From contig JADHWC010000005.1 in the NCBI GenBank assembly GCA_016783665.1, positions 1 to 53,214 of the forward strand: a stretch of 53,214 bases of DNA, read 5' to 3'. The translations under genes were made by a program, and so were the position numbers. The first letter of the stretch is position 1; each line of letters starts with the position of its first letter. The notes below the pieces were generated by a model that was given only the letters and a program-made list of their open reading frames with translations, did not search any database and was not told the origin of the DNA. Shown piece after piece: positions 30,130-40,644 of the stretch. Source of the stretch: Fidelibacterota bacterium. Its GTDB lineage: Bacteria; Fidelibacterota; UBA2242.

Positions 30130-30603
30130 TTATCCACTCAGCAGAATTAACTTTCTGAGTAGCAGGCTGATTGATATTCCCCAGAAAGCGCCAATCAAAA
30201 CTTGATTTGGCGTATGACCGAGAAGTTCTATCAATTTTTCTTTATTCAAACGATGTTCGGGTGCTAATAATTCTTTGATAATCTGATTGAGGACAGTGGC
30301 TTGTTTTCCTGCGTTTTGCCTGAGTCCTGCGGCGTCAACCATGACGATAAAGGCTAAGCAGGCTGCAATCGCGAAAAGGGTGGAACTCCAGCCTTCAATT
30401 AAGCCGATCGATGTAGCCATGGCGGTGACGCTGGCGCTGTGGCTGGAAGGCATTCCTCCCATGGATAATAAAATTGAAAAATTCAAAGTTTTTTTCTTGA
30501 GGGCATAACTGATTAATTTGGCGACCTGCGCTGTAATATTTGCCAACAGTATGGCGAATATGATTTCGTATCCCGTGGAACCTATTTTCTGTAAAAAGGA
30601 CAT
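30130..30603 (-). CDS. Divergent PAP2 family protein (DUF212)
   Basis: 157 residues, four or five membrane helices. The histidine-phosphatase-like motif GGMPSSHSASVTA is clear, with FIVMVDAAGLRQNAGKQA and the C-terminal ELLGHTPNQVLIGAFWGI typical of this family related to acid phosphatases/vanadium haloperoxidases. Probably a lipid-phosphate phosphatase in the membrane, substrate unknown. Single gene, convergent with hflX and divergent from amrB. Confidence 0.92.
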   Translation of the reverse strand: MSFLQKIGSTGYEIIFAILLANITAQVAKLISYALKKKTLNFSILLSMGGMPSSHSASVTAMATSIGLIEGWSSTLFAIAACLAFIVMVDAAGLRQNAGKQATVLNQIIKELLAPEHRLNKEKLIELLGHTPNQVLIGAFWGISISLLLRKLILLSG

Positions 30604-30713
30604 AATTATTTTTTCCTCTTATGTCATCAAGCGTTTTCAATTTGCATGTAAGTGTACAACGGATAGCTTTGAAATGCAAAAATTTTCTCGAACAATTTCT
30701 ACATTATTATGTC

Positions 30714-30742
30714 TTGACATTCCTATAGAACTCGATTATTTT
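30714..30742 (+). promoter_or_regulatory. Sigma-70-like promoter before amrB
   Basis: TTGACA (30714-30719), 17-base spacer, TATTTT (30737-30742), 23 bases before the ATG at 30766; AGAAGGA between them is a ribosome site. Confidence 0.6.
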
Positions 30743-30765
30743 GTAGAAGGATTTAGGCGGACATT

Positions 30766-31596
30766 ATGGGTGAAAAAATTCGTAAACCAGTTGTAGCCGG
30801 TACATTTTATGCCGGTTCGGCTCAATCACTGGAGCATGAAGTGACAACTTACTTGCAAAATGTGGTAGACTCAGGTTTTCAGCTAAAACGCCTGTATGGT
30901 GTTATTTCTCCCCACGCCGGGTATTCCTGTTCTGCTCAAACAGCGGCTTACGGATTTCGATTGTTGCAAAATTATCCGGTAAAAACGGTTATTATCGTTG
31001 CGCCCAGCCATGGCGATTATTTTCGTGGAGTTTCCATTTTTGATGGTGAGGGCTTTGACACGCCCCTGGGAACCGTGCCGGTTGATACCGACTTTTGTCA
31101 AAGACTAAATGATAATTCAAAAATTGCCAAACTATCGGCAACCGGTCACCGCTCCGAGCATTCCCTCGAAGTGCAACTACCCTTTTTACAAAAAATTTAT
31201 CCCGACGGATTTGATCTGGTGCCGGTTTCTGTTGGCGTGACATCAGCGGAAGATCTCCGTGAATTTGCGGAAGTCTTGTTTAAAACAGCGGCAAAAGATC
31301 AGATTATGGTGGTTGCCAGCTCCGATCTTTCGCATTATTATCCTCATGAAATTGCCTGCCGGAAAGACGGGCATTTTATCAAATTGCTTGAAGACTATGA
31401 TCTGGAATCGCTGGGACAGGGCAATGACGATCAAAGTCTGGAAGCCTGTGGGCTCGGACCGATTCTGGTGTTATTGCACTTTGCCCGGCAATTTGGTTCA
31501 GCGAAATGTAAACAACTTGATTACCGGACCTCAGGTGATACCTGCGGATCGAAATCACAGGTTGTCGGATATCTGTCAGCAGCGGTATATAAATGA
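30766..31596 (+). CDS. amrB: MEMO1-family protein (AmmeMemoRadiSam system protein B)
   Basis: 276 residues. Family marks: RKPVVAGTFYAGSAQSLE at the start, YGVISPHAGYSCSAQTAAYGF, the VAPSHGDYF segment, SEHSLEVQLPFLQ and VASSDLSHYYPHE. MEMO proteins share the fold of extradiol dioxygenases. In bacteria they often go with an AMMECR1 protein and a radical SAM enzyme; neither is next to it here. Overlaps the next gene by four bases. Confidence 0.93.
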   Translation: MGEKIRKPVVAGTFYAGSAQSLEHEVTTYLQNVVDSGFQLKRLYGVISPHAGYSCSAQTAAYGFRLLQNYPVKTVIIVAPSHGDYFRGVSIFDGEGFDTPLGTVPVDTDFCQRLNDNSKIAKLSATGHRSEHSLEVQLPFLQKIYPDGFDLVPVSVGVTSAEDLREFAEVLFKTAAKDQIMVVASSDLSHYYPHEIACRKDGHFIKLLEDYDLESLGQGNDDQSLEACGLGPILVLLHFARQFGSAKCKQLDYRTSGDTCGSKSQVVGYLSAAVYK

Positions 31597-32426
31597 CGGG
31601 AAAAATGAATAAAACATTTGCTCTGTTAGGAGCCAGTAAGACCGGCATAGCGTTGGCTCACTACCTTGAAAAAGCCGGGCTCGAACCGGCATTTCTTTGG
31701 AACCGGAGTTTAAAAGGAATTCAACTTGCGCGGAAATATATCCAATTTCGAAAAGAATCAGCGGACTTATCGCAAATTCCGGCGGATGTCGAATGGATAA
31801 TCATTGCCGTCAAAGATGACGCTATCGAGGAAGTTGTACAACAACTTTTAGGCGTTTTAAAAAACGGCGACGGTAAAAAAGTATTCCACACGTCCGGCGC
31901 CTGGGATTCGAAACTGCTGGAGCCTTTGCAAAAGAAAGGATGCTGGACAGGTTCGTTTCATCCATTGATTAGTATTCCTGATATAGAAACAGGATTCCGC
32001 ATGATACCCGGTTCCGTATTCAGTTGTGAAGGAGAAATCCAGAACGACCTGCTGGATCTTGCCCGGCTGATTGGTGTTACCGGAATTGCGCTGAATTCCG
32101 AACAGAAAGAAACTGTGCATCTCGGAGCTGTTTTTGTAAATAATTATGTAACGGTCATGATCCAGGCGTTAAAACAACTTGCGCGGGACAAAGGCATTTC
32201 TGACGATAACCTAAAACAGCTGCTGGAACGGCTGTCTGAGCAGGCGTTTGATAATGCCTGGAAAAAGTCCCTGAAAGACTCCCTGAGCGGTCCGGCTGTC
32301 AGGGGTGATGAAAACACCATTCAAAAACACCGCGAGCTATTAGAGAGTTTGCCGGAACTGAAGAAGCTATACGACCAGTTTTTAGCATTAACACGGCGAT
32401 TATTAGTTGAAGAAAAAAAACCTTAA
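31593..32426 (+). CDS. DUF2520-type Rossmann protein (NADP oxidoreductase-like)
   Basis: 277 residues. N-terminal nucleotide-binding start TFALLGASKTGIALAHYLEKAG and the strand WIIIAVKDDAIEEVV; HTSGAWDSKLLEPLQKKG and GSFHPLISIP are the conserved family blocks, and the C-terminal helical half (from ~165) carries AVFVNNYVTVMIQAL and GPAVRGDENTIQKH. The two-domain plan matches ketopantoate/pyrroline-carboxylate-reductase relatives of DUF2520. Substrate unknown. Co-translated with amrB. Confidence 0.88.
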   Translation: MTGKMNKTFALLGASKTGIALAHYLEKAGLEPAFLWNRSLKGIQLARKYIQFRKESADLSQIPADVEWIIIAVKDDAIEEVVQQLLGVLKNGDGKKVFHTSGAWDSKLLEPLQKKGCWTGSFHPLISIPDIETGFRMIPGSVFSCEGEIQNDLLDLARLIGVTGIALNSEQKETVHLGAVFVNNYVTVMIQALKQLARDKGISDDNLKQLLERLSEQAFDNAWKKSLKDSLSGPAVRGDENTIQKHRELLESLPELKKLYDQFLALTRRLLVEEKKP

Positions 32427-32446
32427 TAAAATTGGATGGATAATTT

Positions 32447-32896
32447 ATGAAGCGGATAATCATTCTGAGTTTTGTCTTGTTAAGTTTTATTCAAATAAGA
32501 GCACAGGAGCGCAAACTTTTCTGGGATGGTTACGACTGGCGAAAAATCGATCATATCTGCCGGGAGTACCCTGAATATAAGTATTGGGTCAAAAGCGCCT
32601 ATTTAAGCGGATTGTTCGATAGTAAGTTATTTTACCAGATGAAACTTAAAAGTATCACTCGCGCCTGTTCGGATTCGGTGTTTAGCGATTATCTGGAACC
32701 CGATGAAATGCGTTCGTTAATAGCTGGTCTTGATGCGTTTTATGATGATAATACAATCCGGTATTTGCCGATACCCTGTGCGCTAATCGCCACAGTGATG
32801 ATACAGCAAAACCTACCACAAGCGGAAATTGACACCTATATCAGGGATAGTAAAAAGTGGATTAATGATTTAATGGATGAAATAATCAGAGAGTGA
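32447..32896 (+). CDS. Secreted protein of unknown function
   Basis: 149 residues with a signal peptide (hydrophobic 4-16, cleavage near IRA/Q). The mature part is helical and acidic, with aromatic-rich LFWDGYDWRKIDHICREYPEY at its start and a later YIRDSKKWINDLMDE. Two cysteines (HICRE and RACSD) could pair. I recognise no family. Last gene of the amrB unit (21 bp after DUF2520); its stop codon abuts the stop of the convergent gene. Confidence 0.7.
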   Translation: MKRIIILSFVLLSFIQIRAQERKLFWDGYDWRKIDHICREYPEYKYWVKSAYLSGLFDSKLFYQMKLKSITRACSDSVFSDYLEPDEMRSLIAGLDAFYDDNTIRYLPIPCALIATVMIQQNLPQAEIDTYIRDSKKWINDLMDEIIRE

Positions 32897-33307
32897 TTAT
32901 TCATCTTTTAATATGATCTCTCCGCAATTGGGACAAACCATATATACATTCTGCTCTCCGAAAAATCGCAAATGAGTGATCCGGTACCGGGCGGTTCCCG
33001 ACATATTGGGTCGCTGAGTAATGACGACGGCGCGGGATTTGGATTCACCCGGCTTGAGCGGAACGTCATGGACATGCAGAATCTGAACAAATTTCTTTTC
33101 AACGATTCGCTCGGAATTATCATAAATATCGATATATCCGGCGATTTCACTGACTTCATTCGTTGCCGAATTGCGGACATCAACAGTGATCCGGAGTAGA
33201 TTATTCTCCATTTGTCGGACTACCAGATCGGTGACTTCGACGGTCTCCTGAGCAGGGAGCAGATTGATGAGCAATATTATAAAAACGAATGCTAAGAGCT
33301 TTTTCAT
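32897..33307 (-). CDS. Secreted/periplasmic protein, FxLYD-like, unknown function
   Basis: 136 residues. Signal peptide ~1-19 (LLPA/Q). The mature part has the pattern of a small beta-sandwich: LRITVDVRNSATNEVSEI, GYIDIYDNSERIVEKK and PLKPGESKSRAVVI, like the domains that follow 'FxLYD' or DUF3426 proteins. The C-terminus ends with CPNCGEIILKDE, a half zinc-ribbon that is odd for an exported protein. Its stop directly abuts that of the opposing gene, leaving no room for a terminator. Confidence 0.65.
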   Translation of the reverse strand: MKKLLAFVFIILLINLLPAQETVEVTDLVVRQMENNLLRITVDVRNSATNEVSEIAGYIDIYDNSERIVEKKFVQILHVHDVPLKPGESKSRAVVITQRPNMSGTARYRITHLRFFGEQNVYMVCPNCGEIILKDE

Positions 33308-33443
33308 GAATACCTCTTTCAGTTAAAGAAAATTTAGATGAAAAAGGGGTAATATGCAAGTAGAGACTTTTGCTTGATTGCGAGACCTTTGATTCATAAC
33401 TTTCGGCAACGAAAAAAATCCGGATGACACAGGAGTTCCAAAT

Positions 33444-34943
33444 ATGATTGAAAAAGCCTATGAATTTTTACAATCCAGAGGCGCTGTTACGCTTTCAATA
33501 AAATCGATTGAAAAAATAACTGACGCCCGCAAAACGGTGATGGACTTTATTAACCGGGACAAGACCGTGTATGGTATAAATACCGGATTCGGAAAACTCA
33601 GTGCCATAAAGATCAAGCCAAGCGAACTGGCAGAGTTGCAGGTGAATTTACTACGCAGCCACGCTTGTGGCGTCAGTGACCCGATCAGTTCTGACATTGT
33701 CGCCCTGATGATGTACCTGAAAATACAGAATTTGTCAAAAGGCTATAGCGGATGTTCTTTAGAAGTCATTGAAAAGCTGGTGGAATTGCTCAATAAACAG
33801 ATTATTCCAGTTGTTCCACGACGGGGATCTGTAGGCGCCAGTGGCGATCTGGCGCCTCTGGCTCATATGTGTTTACCGCTGATTGGAGAAGGCGAAGTTG
33901 AACATCAGGGAAAGGTTTTTCAAGCGGAAGAATTAGTTGCACGAGGAATTTATTATCCTGTTACTCTGGGACCAAAAGACGGTTTGTCATTAATCAATGG
34001 AACCCAGTATTCAACTGCATTGATTACCTATGCACTATCACAGGTCCGGGATTTATTTATATTAGCGGAATTGGCGGCGGCGATGAGCGTCGAAGCTGTT
34101 TTAGCGACGGATACACCGTTCCGGGATCAAATCCAGTTGGTTCGGAGACAAAAAGGACAACGGATAGTTGCAGAGCACCTGAGAAATTTTCTGAGAAATA
34201 GCGAGATCGTTCACTCCCATGTGAGTTGTAATAAAGTTCAGGATCCCTATAGTTTTCGTTGCACACCACAGGTTCTGGGCGCTGTGCTTGATACGATTCA
34301 ATTTGTGGAAACTACTGTCGATAATGAAATCCAGGCTGTCACCGATAATCCGCTGGTGTTTCCTGAAACCGGTGAGATTTTATCCGGTGGGAATTTCCAT
34401 GCGGAGCCGATTGCGTTGGCAGCGGATTATTTATCCATTGCACTGACGGAGTTAGGGAATATAAGCGAGCGGCGGATTTCAACTTTATCTGATACTGCAA
34501 TGAGTGGTCTGCCGGCATTTCTGGTGGATACGAGCGGCATTAATTCAGGGTTTATGATCGTTCATGTCACAGCTGCGGCATTATGCGCCGAAAACCGGAC
34601 ATTATCAAATCCCGCTTCTGTTGAAACGATCCCTACCTCGTCAAATCAGGAAGACCATGTCAGTATGGCGCCAAATGCAGGATTGAAGCTTCAACAGATT
34701 GTTGAAAATATCCGCCAGGTCATCTGGATCGAATTTCTCACAGCTGCTCAGGGAATCGATTATCGGAAGAATTTAGCAAATGGTGACGGAACGAAGATTG
34801 GTTATGAAAAAGTCCGGTCGCTGGTGTCCCATCTTGATAAGGACCGTCTGTTTTATAAAGATTTGAGAAAGATAGATGACTTTTATGGTGATCGGGATTT
34901 TATTGAACAGGTCCGAATAGTTGCGAATCAGACAAAAAAATGA
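33444..34943 (+). CDS. hutH: Histidine ammonia-lyase
   Basis: 499 residues. First step of histidine degradation (histidine to urocanate). The Ala132-Ser133-Gly134 triplet in GSVGASGDLAPLAHM makes the MIO electrophile; YGINTGFGKL holds the catalytic Tyr, and NGTQYS, QDPYSFRC-like VQDPYSFRCTPQV, TDNPLVF and SGGNFHAEPIALAAD complete the active site. It lies 25 kb from hutI and hutU, followed 12 bp later by guaB, so the hut pathway is split here. Confidence 0.97.
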   Translation: MIEKAYEFLQSRGAVTLSIKSIEKITDARKTVMDFINRDKTVYGINTGFGKLSAIKIKPSELAELQVNLLRSHACGVSDPISSDIVALMMYLKIQNLSKGYSGCSLEVIEKLVELLNKQIIPVVPRRGSVGASGDLAPLAHMCLPLIGEGEVEHQGKVFQAEELVARGIYYPVTLGPKDGLSLINGTQYSTALITYALSQVRDLFILAELAAAMSVEAVLATDTPFRDQIQLVRRQKGQRIVAEHLRNFLRNSEIVHSHVSCNKVQDPYSFRCTPQVLGAVLDTIQFVETTVDNEIQAVTDNPLVFPETGEILSGGNFHAEPIALAADYLSIALTELGNISERRISTLSDTAMSGLPAFLVDTSGINSGFMIVHVTAAALCAENRTLSNPASVETIPTSSNQEDHVSMAPNAGLKLQQIVENIRQVIWIEFLTAAQGIDYRKNLANGDGTKIGYEKVRSLVSHLDKDRLFYKDLRKIDDFYGDRDFIEQVRIVANQTKK

Positions 34944-36419
<1,476 letters not shown>

Positions 36420-36439
36420 ATGGAGTTGATTAAAATAAA

Positions 36440-36694
36440 TTACGCTAAATTTGCGACGTGAGCAGCGAGGTTGGATTTTTTATTGGCTGCGTTATTTTTA
36501 TGGATAATTCCTTTACCGGCAATGGAGTCGATTATTGAAACAGCTTCGCGGAAGAGAGTTTCTGCTTCATCTTTGGTATTGGCAGCTCGTACCTTCTTTA
36601 CCATTGTTTTCATTAAAGATTTGTAATGTTTATTACGCAGTCTGGCTTTTTCTGCCTGGCGAATCCGTTTCTGGACTGATAAATTCTTGCTCAT
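36440..36694 (-). CDS. rpsT: 30S ribosomal protein S20
   Basis: 84 residues from the ATG at 36694 with AAGGAG before it; an open frame runs further upstream but the extension has no S20 similarity. NLSVQKRIRQAEKARLRNKH at the start and KGIIHKNNAANKKSNLA near the end are the family signature. It binds 16S rRNA in the body of the small subunit. Convergent with guaB. Confidence 0.98.
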   Translation of the reverse strand: MSKNLSVQKRIRQAEKARLRNKHYKSLMKTMVKKVRAANTKDEAETLFREAVSIIDSIAGKGIIHKNNAANKKSNLAAHVANLA

Positions 36695-36771
36695 TAAACT
36701 CCTTTCCAAAGTTTTCAAACAGTTTGCAAATTTATTTATATCAATCCTGAATATCAAAGGAAAAAACACTC

Positions 36772-37416
36772 TTGACGCTGATTTTGATAATAAAAATAAT
36801 TCTAACCATATTTGCTTCACTGCTGGGATTGTCCCTCTTGATACTTATTTTCCCGACCCGTTTAAAGGTCAACGGGACGTTTGAAGATGATCAAAAACAG
36901 CTGCGGGCTGTTGTATCATTCATCTACGGATTTTTATGTTTTTTTTTACGCTGGGAGAGCAACACTATCAGTTTTTCAGTGGCATTGCTTATGTTGAGAG
37001 TACCGGTTTGGAAAAAATCTCTCGCAGAGCCGGTAAAAAAACCAAAGAAAAAAGAAAAAAAAACCAAAGAGAAAAGGGATTCTTCCGAATTATCGGCAAT
37101 TGACTGGATTTCATTTGCCGGAAAAGTAGCGCCCAAAATTATGAAACCGATTCATTTTAAGACAATTGACGGAGATATGTCCGTCGGTTTTAAAAATCCC
37201 GCCGCGACAGGTTTCTTTCTTTCGACCTATTATATGTTCAGATATACCACTAAATATTTGAAACGGATAAACATACGGGCGAATTTTACAAAACCCGGAA
37301 TTTGGGGAAAAATTGAAATTGATGGTTTAATTCATTTGTATAAATATATTCCAATTCTTATTTTTGCACATAAAAACTATAAGCGACGAATTCGCGAGAA
37401 AAAAGGAGGTTTGTAA
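36772..37416 (+). CDS. DUF2953 membrane protein
   Basis: 214 residues, TTG start (AAGGA upstream). An N-terminal helix (~3-26), then the DUF2953 domain with a lysine-rich break (KKPKKKEKKTKEK) and the conserved C-terminal half (IDGDMSVGFKNPAATGFFLSTYYM). In Firmicutes the homologue (YtfI) stands beside YtfJ/GerW, exactly as here; its stop shares one base with the next start. Confidence 0.85.
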   Translation: MTLILIIKIILTIFASLLGLSLLILIFPTRLKVNGTFEDDQKQLRAVVSFIYGFLCFFLRWESNTISFSVALLMLRVPVWKKSLAEPVKKPKKKEKKTKEKRDSSELSAIDWISFAGKVAPKIMKPIHFKTIDGDMSVGFKNPAATGFFLSTYYMFRYTTKYLKRINIRANFTKPGIWGKIEIDGLIHLYKYIPILIFAHKNYKRRIREKKGGL

Positions 37417-37763
37417 TGGTTGAAAATCTGATAGATACGCTGTTAGGAAAATTGAAAGACCTGGTCGATTCGGAAACTGTCATCGGCAAACCGATCCAGG
37501 CAGGCAAATCCACTGTCATTCCGGTTACTAAAATTTCCTTTGGTTTTGGAGCCGGCGGTGGTCAATCAAAAGACGATAAGGATAGGGGAACCGGTACCGG
37601 CGGCGGCGCAATCATCGAACCGGTGGCGATTATCATAATCGAAAATGATAACGTGCGGGTACACAGTTTGAAAGACCGCGGCCTGGCGAAAGTCATTGAT
37701 ATGGTTCCGGGTATTCTTAAAAAGTTTACCAAAACAAAAGAATCGACTAAGGAAAAAAGCTAA
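37416..37763 (+). CDS. GerW/YtfJ-family protein
   Basis: 115 residues. ENLIDTLLGKLKDLVDSETVIGKPI, GKSTVIPVTKISFGFGAGGG, GGGAIIEPVAIIII and VRVHSLKDRG are the family core. In spore formers GerW is needed for germination, yet the family is widespread in non-sporulating Gram-negatives, where its role is unknown. AAAGGAGGT precedes the start. Paired with DUF2953. Confidence 0.92.
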   Translation: MVENLIDTLLGKLKDLVDSETVIGKPIQAGKSTVIPVTKISFGFGAGGGQSKDDKDRGTGTGGGAIIEPVAIIIIENDNVRVHSLKDRGLAKVIDMVPGILKKFTKTKESTKEKS

Positions 37764-37846
37764 ATTGAAGGATAAGATTTAAGCTGTGAAACTTTTTCTT
37801 GTTTTTTTAGACGATACCCACTATTTTTTGACGGAGATAAAACAAT

Positions 37847-38524
37847 ATGAATAACTCTGTACTTAAAAATATTCCAATATTTGCAGATCTGAAAGATGAG
37901 ATTCTCGAAAAGATCTTCAGTTTGATGCAAAAACGCCTCTATAAACGAAATAACATGATCCTGATGGAAGAGGATGTGGGAGACACCCTTTTTATTCTTA
38001 ATCAGGGTAGCGTGAAGATCACTCGCCTGAGTGATGATGGACGCGAAGTTATTTTATCGATCCTGGGAGATGGTGACTTTTTTGGGGAAATGTCTATTTT
38101 TGATGGTGAAAGCCGCTCTGCCAATGTGATTGCGCTTGAGGATTCGGAAGTGTTTGTCCTGAAAAGAGGGGATTTTCTGGATCTGCTGGAAAAACATCCG
38201 ATGATCGCGATTGCGTTGCTTCAGGAACTGGCTATTCGTCTGAGGAGGTCTGATCAGCAAATTGAGGGATTGTCCTTAAGCGACGCGGAAAACCGGATCG
38301 CCATGAGCATCATTCGTCTGGCGGAAGACCTTGGCGTCATCAAATTGGGACAGGTCATCATTGATAATCTTCCATTCCAGCAGGATATTGCCAACATGGC
38401 GGGAACGTCCCGTGAAACAGTATCACGGATGTTGAAACTGCTCGATGGAAAAGGCTGGATCCAGCGCAAAGGGCGCCGGTTGATCATTACCAATTATGAC
38501 GAATTCGTGAAGGAATTCGGGTAG
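37847..38524 (+). CDS. Crp/Fnr-family transcription regulator
   Basis: 225 residues. Cyclic-nucleotide-binding domain ~5-120 (GDTLFILNQGSVKI, LGDGDFFGEMSIFDGESRSANVIALE) where the FGE-x-SRSA motif resembles cAMP-binding members rather than Fnr; no N-terminal Fe-S cysteines are present. Coiled dimer helix ~125-145, then a winged helix with the Crp recognition pattern DIANMAGTSRETVSRMLKLLDGKG. Target genes not inferable; it stands alone before a 354-bp gap. Confidence 0.94.
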   Translation: MNNSVLKNIPIFADLKDEILEKIFSLMQKRLYKRNNMILMEEDVGDTLFILNQGSVKITRLSDDGREVILSILGDGDFFGEMSIFDGESRSANVIALEDSEVFVLKRGDFLDLLEKHPMIAIALLQELAIRLRRSDQQIEGLSLSDAENRIAMSIIRLAEDLGVIKLGQVIIDNLPFQQDIANMAGTSRETVSRMLKLLDGKGWIQRKGRRLIITNYDEFVKEFG

Positions 38525-38878
38525 AAGATAAATTTTAACAGAATATATTTTTATTCCTTCAGCAATCTTGCTGCTTGTTGGGAATATCATATAGTAAATA
38601 ACCCTTATGTCCTACTTGTGGCAAAGCCCTGGTTTTGTAACGAAAAATACAATCTTCTCTAACATTTCCAGGCTGGGGCTCGGGAATGAGTTGTTAAAAA
38701 AAACCTTTATATAAACCTGTGTATATTTCCCGATAGTAATCGGGCCAGACTGTGAAATTCGTGGTTTACTTTTATAAAAAAATCAATATCACAACTCATT
38801 CAATAAACGCTGTTTTTATGGGATGGGATAATTATATTTAAGGGATATTTTTTCTGATAACTATTGAACAACAGATAC
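38525..38878. other. 354-bp intergenic region between crp and tatC
   Basis: Holds a small perfect hairpin CAGCAA-TC-TTGCTG near 38562, and CCCGAT (38729-38734)-N4-ATCGGG (38739-38744), the same core as the hairpin at 6153-6170. No ORF with coding character and no tRNA-like fold was seen. It may hold the crp terminator and the promoter of the tatC-rimO run. Confidence 0.5.
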
Positions 38879-39664
38879 ATGAAATCGGACAAATCGAAAT
38901 CCAAAGATAAGAACAAGAATATGACAGAAATGGGCTTTCTGGACCATCTGGAAGAACTGCGCTGGCGCTTGTTAAAGGCATTGTTCAGCGTTATTCTCTT
39001 CATGGTATTGACATTTTTGGTTTCCGATATATTTATCGATTTACTAATCAAACCCTCCAAAATGCTGCAGCCGGATATGAAAATCCAGGTGTTGAAAGTT
39101 CAGGGAATGCTGATGCTCAAGTTTGGCGTGGCGCTGGTCATGGGGATTGTATTTTCCATTCCGGTGATCGCCTATCAGTTCTGGGCGTTTGTGGCGCCCG
39201 GTCTCTATCCTAATGAAAAAAGCTGGGGACCCTGGCTGGTGTTGAGCGTTACGCTGTTTTTTTTGGTGGGAGTTTTATTCGCATATTTTGTCTTAATTCC
39301 GTTTGCTATCAAGTTTCTGATTGCAATAGGAACTCCTGAAGTGGAGAAGAATATATCGATCAATTACTATGCAAAATTTGTACTCCAGCTTTTGGTTGCA
39401 TCAGGTTTTATTTTTCAAATGCCGGTAGCATCATTTATCCTGACAAAAATGGGGCTGATTACGCCAACGTTTTTACGAAAAAGCTGGCGCTATGCCATAA
39501 TCATTATTTTATTCGTAGCAGCCTTCATAACGCCGCCCGATCCGGTGAGCATGTTGATGATGGGAATTCCCCTGTTTTTCCTTTATGAATTCAGTATATT
39601 TGTGTCCCGGGTAGCGATGAAAGGCGCGAGGCGAGATTCGGATAATCACCACTTAGAAGGATAA
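38879..39664 (+). CDS. tatC: Sec-independent protein translocase TatC
   Basis: 261 residues from the ATG at 38879 (a TTG five codons earlier is possible). Six membrane helices; conserved MGFLDHLEELRWRLLK at the cytoplasmic start, AYQFWAFVAPGLYPNEK in the first loop, YFVLIPFAIKFL and FITPPDPVSMLMMGIPLFFLYE. Receptor for twin-arginine signal peptides. TatA/B genes are not in the window. Two bases separate it from the next gene. Confidence 0.97.
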   Translation: MKSDKSKSKDKNKNMTEMGFLDHLEELRWRLLKALFSVILFMVLTFLVSDIFIDLLIKPSKMLQPDMKIQVLKVQGMLMLKFGVALVMGIVFSIPVIAYQFWAFVAPGLYPNEKSWGPWLVLSVTLFFLVGVLFAYFVLIPFAIKFLIAIGTPEVEKNISINYYAKFVLQLLVASGFIFQMPVASFILTKMGLITPTFLRKSWRYAIIIILFVAAFITPPDPVSMLMMGIPLFFLYEFSIFVSRVAMKGARRDSDNHHLEG

Positions 39665-39666
39665 GC

Positions 39667-40644
39667 ATGGCAGATCCTATCGGTAAATTAGCCAAACCGG
39701 TTCAGAAAGAGTTGAAATTATTCTATAAAGAATTTGAATCGGCGCTGCAATCGGATGTTGGACTGATTAATGAAATTTCACGATATATTCTTGATCAAAA
39801 CGGCAAACGAATACGACCGTTATTGGTGCTGTTATCCGCAAAGCTGTGTGGCGATCCTAATGATGCTACGATTGTGTCTGCCGGACTGGTGGAGATCCTT
39901 CATACGGCAACTTTAATTCATGATGACATTATCGACGAAGCGAAAACCCGCCGCGGAGTACCTTCGGTAAATACCGTATGGAAGAATAAAGTATCCGTGT
40001 TGATGGGAGATTTTCTGTTCAGCCGGTCGCTGACCAATATGCTGCGGCTGCGGAATTTTGAAGCGCTGGAATTGCTGTCAAAAACCTCCGAATCGCTAAG
40101 TTCCGGGGAAATCCTTCAACTGGAAAAAAGTTCAAATAATGGTATGGATGAGGATAATTATTTCCGTATGATCTGGCTGAAAACCGCCTCGCTGTTTGCA
40201 AGCAGTTGTAAAGTCGGCGCCTTATCGGTGGGAGCAGATCCGGAACAGGCGGACGCTCTCTACATGTTCGGGAAATATCTGGGGTTGGCATTTCAGATCA
40301 AGGATGATTTGTTCGATTATACTGCCAAAGAGGATAAAATCGGCAAGCCGATTGGCAGGGATTTGAAATCGAATCTAATAACTTTACCCTTGTTGTACGT
40401 GTTAAATAAAATGGACTCGGATAGAAGCCTGGAAATCCGGGAATGGATCAGAGCCGGACTGCTGCCGGATGATATTGAAAAGATAAATGAATTGATTGTT
40501 GAAAAAGATGGCGTTGCCTACGCAAAGCAAAAATTAACAGAAATTTCAGATCAAGCGCGCGCAGCGCTGGATTTATTTCCGGCTTCAGATGTAAAACAGT
40601 CATTACTGGGATTTATTGAATTTAATCGGGAAAGAACTCATTGA
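39667..40644 (+). CDS. Trans-polyprenyl diphosphate synthase
   Basis: 325 residues. Makes long-chain prenyl diphosphate for quinones or carrier lipids. First Asp-rich motif LIHDDIIDEAKTRRG, second LAFQIKDDLFDY, GKRIRPLLVLLSAKL near the N-terminus and GDFLFSRSL. Chain length cannot be decided. TTGA overlap couples it to the GT9 gene. Confidence 0.95.
   Translation: MADPIGKLAKPVQKELKLFYKEFESALQSDVGLINEISRYILDQNGKRIRPLLVLLSAKLCGDPNDATIVSAGLVEILHTATLIHDDIIDEAKTRRGVPSVNTVWKNKVSVLMGDFLFSRSLTNMLRLRNFEALELLSKTSESLSSGEILQLEKSSNNGMDEDNYFRMIWLKTASLFASSCKVGALSVGADPEQADALYMFGKYLGLAFQIKDDLFDYTAKEDKIGKPIGRDLKSNLITLPLLYVLNKMDSDRSLEIREWIRAGLLPDDIEKINELIVEKDGVAYAKQKLTEISDQARAALDLFPASDVKQSLLGFIEFNRERTH

Noticed and set aside
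36695..36820. 42-residue N-terminal extension of S20
   Set aside because: The ATG at 36694 has a perfect AAGGAG and begins the known S20 sequence.
37416..37763. Reading GerW as evidence for sporulation
   Set aside because: The family is common in non-sporulating Gram-negatives, and waaA, tatC neighbours and sorting domains point to an FCB-type cell.
38525..38863. Small RNA or riboswitch between crp and tatC
   Set aside because: Only short local hairpins were seen; no known aptamer pattern, promoter plus terminator pair or conserved core could be supported.
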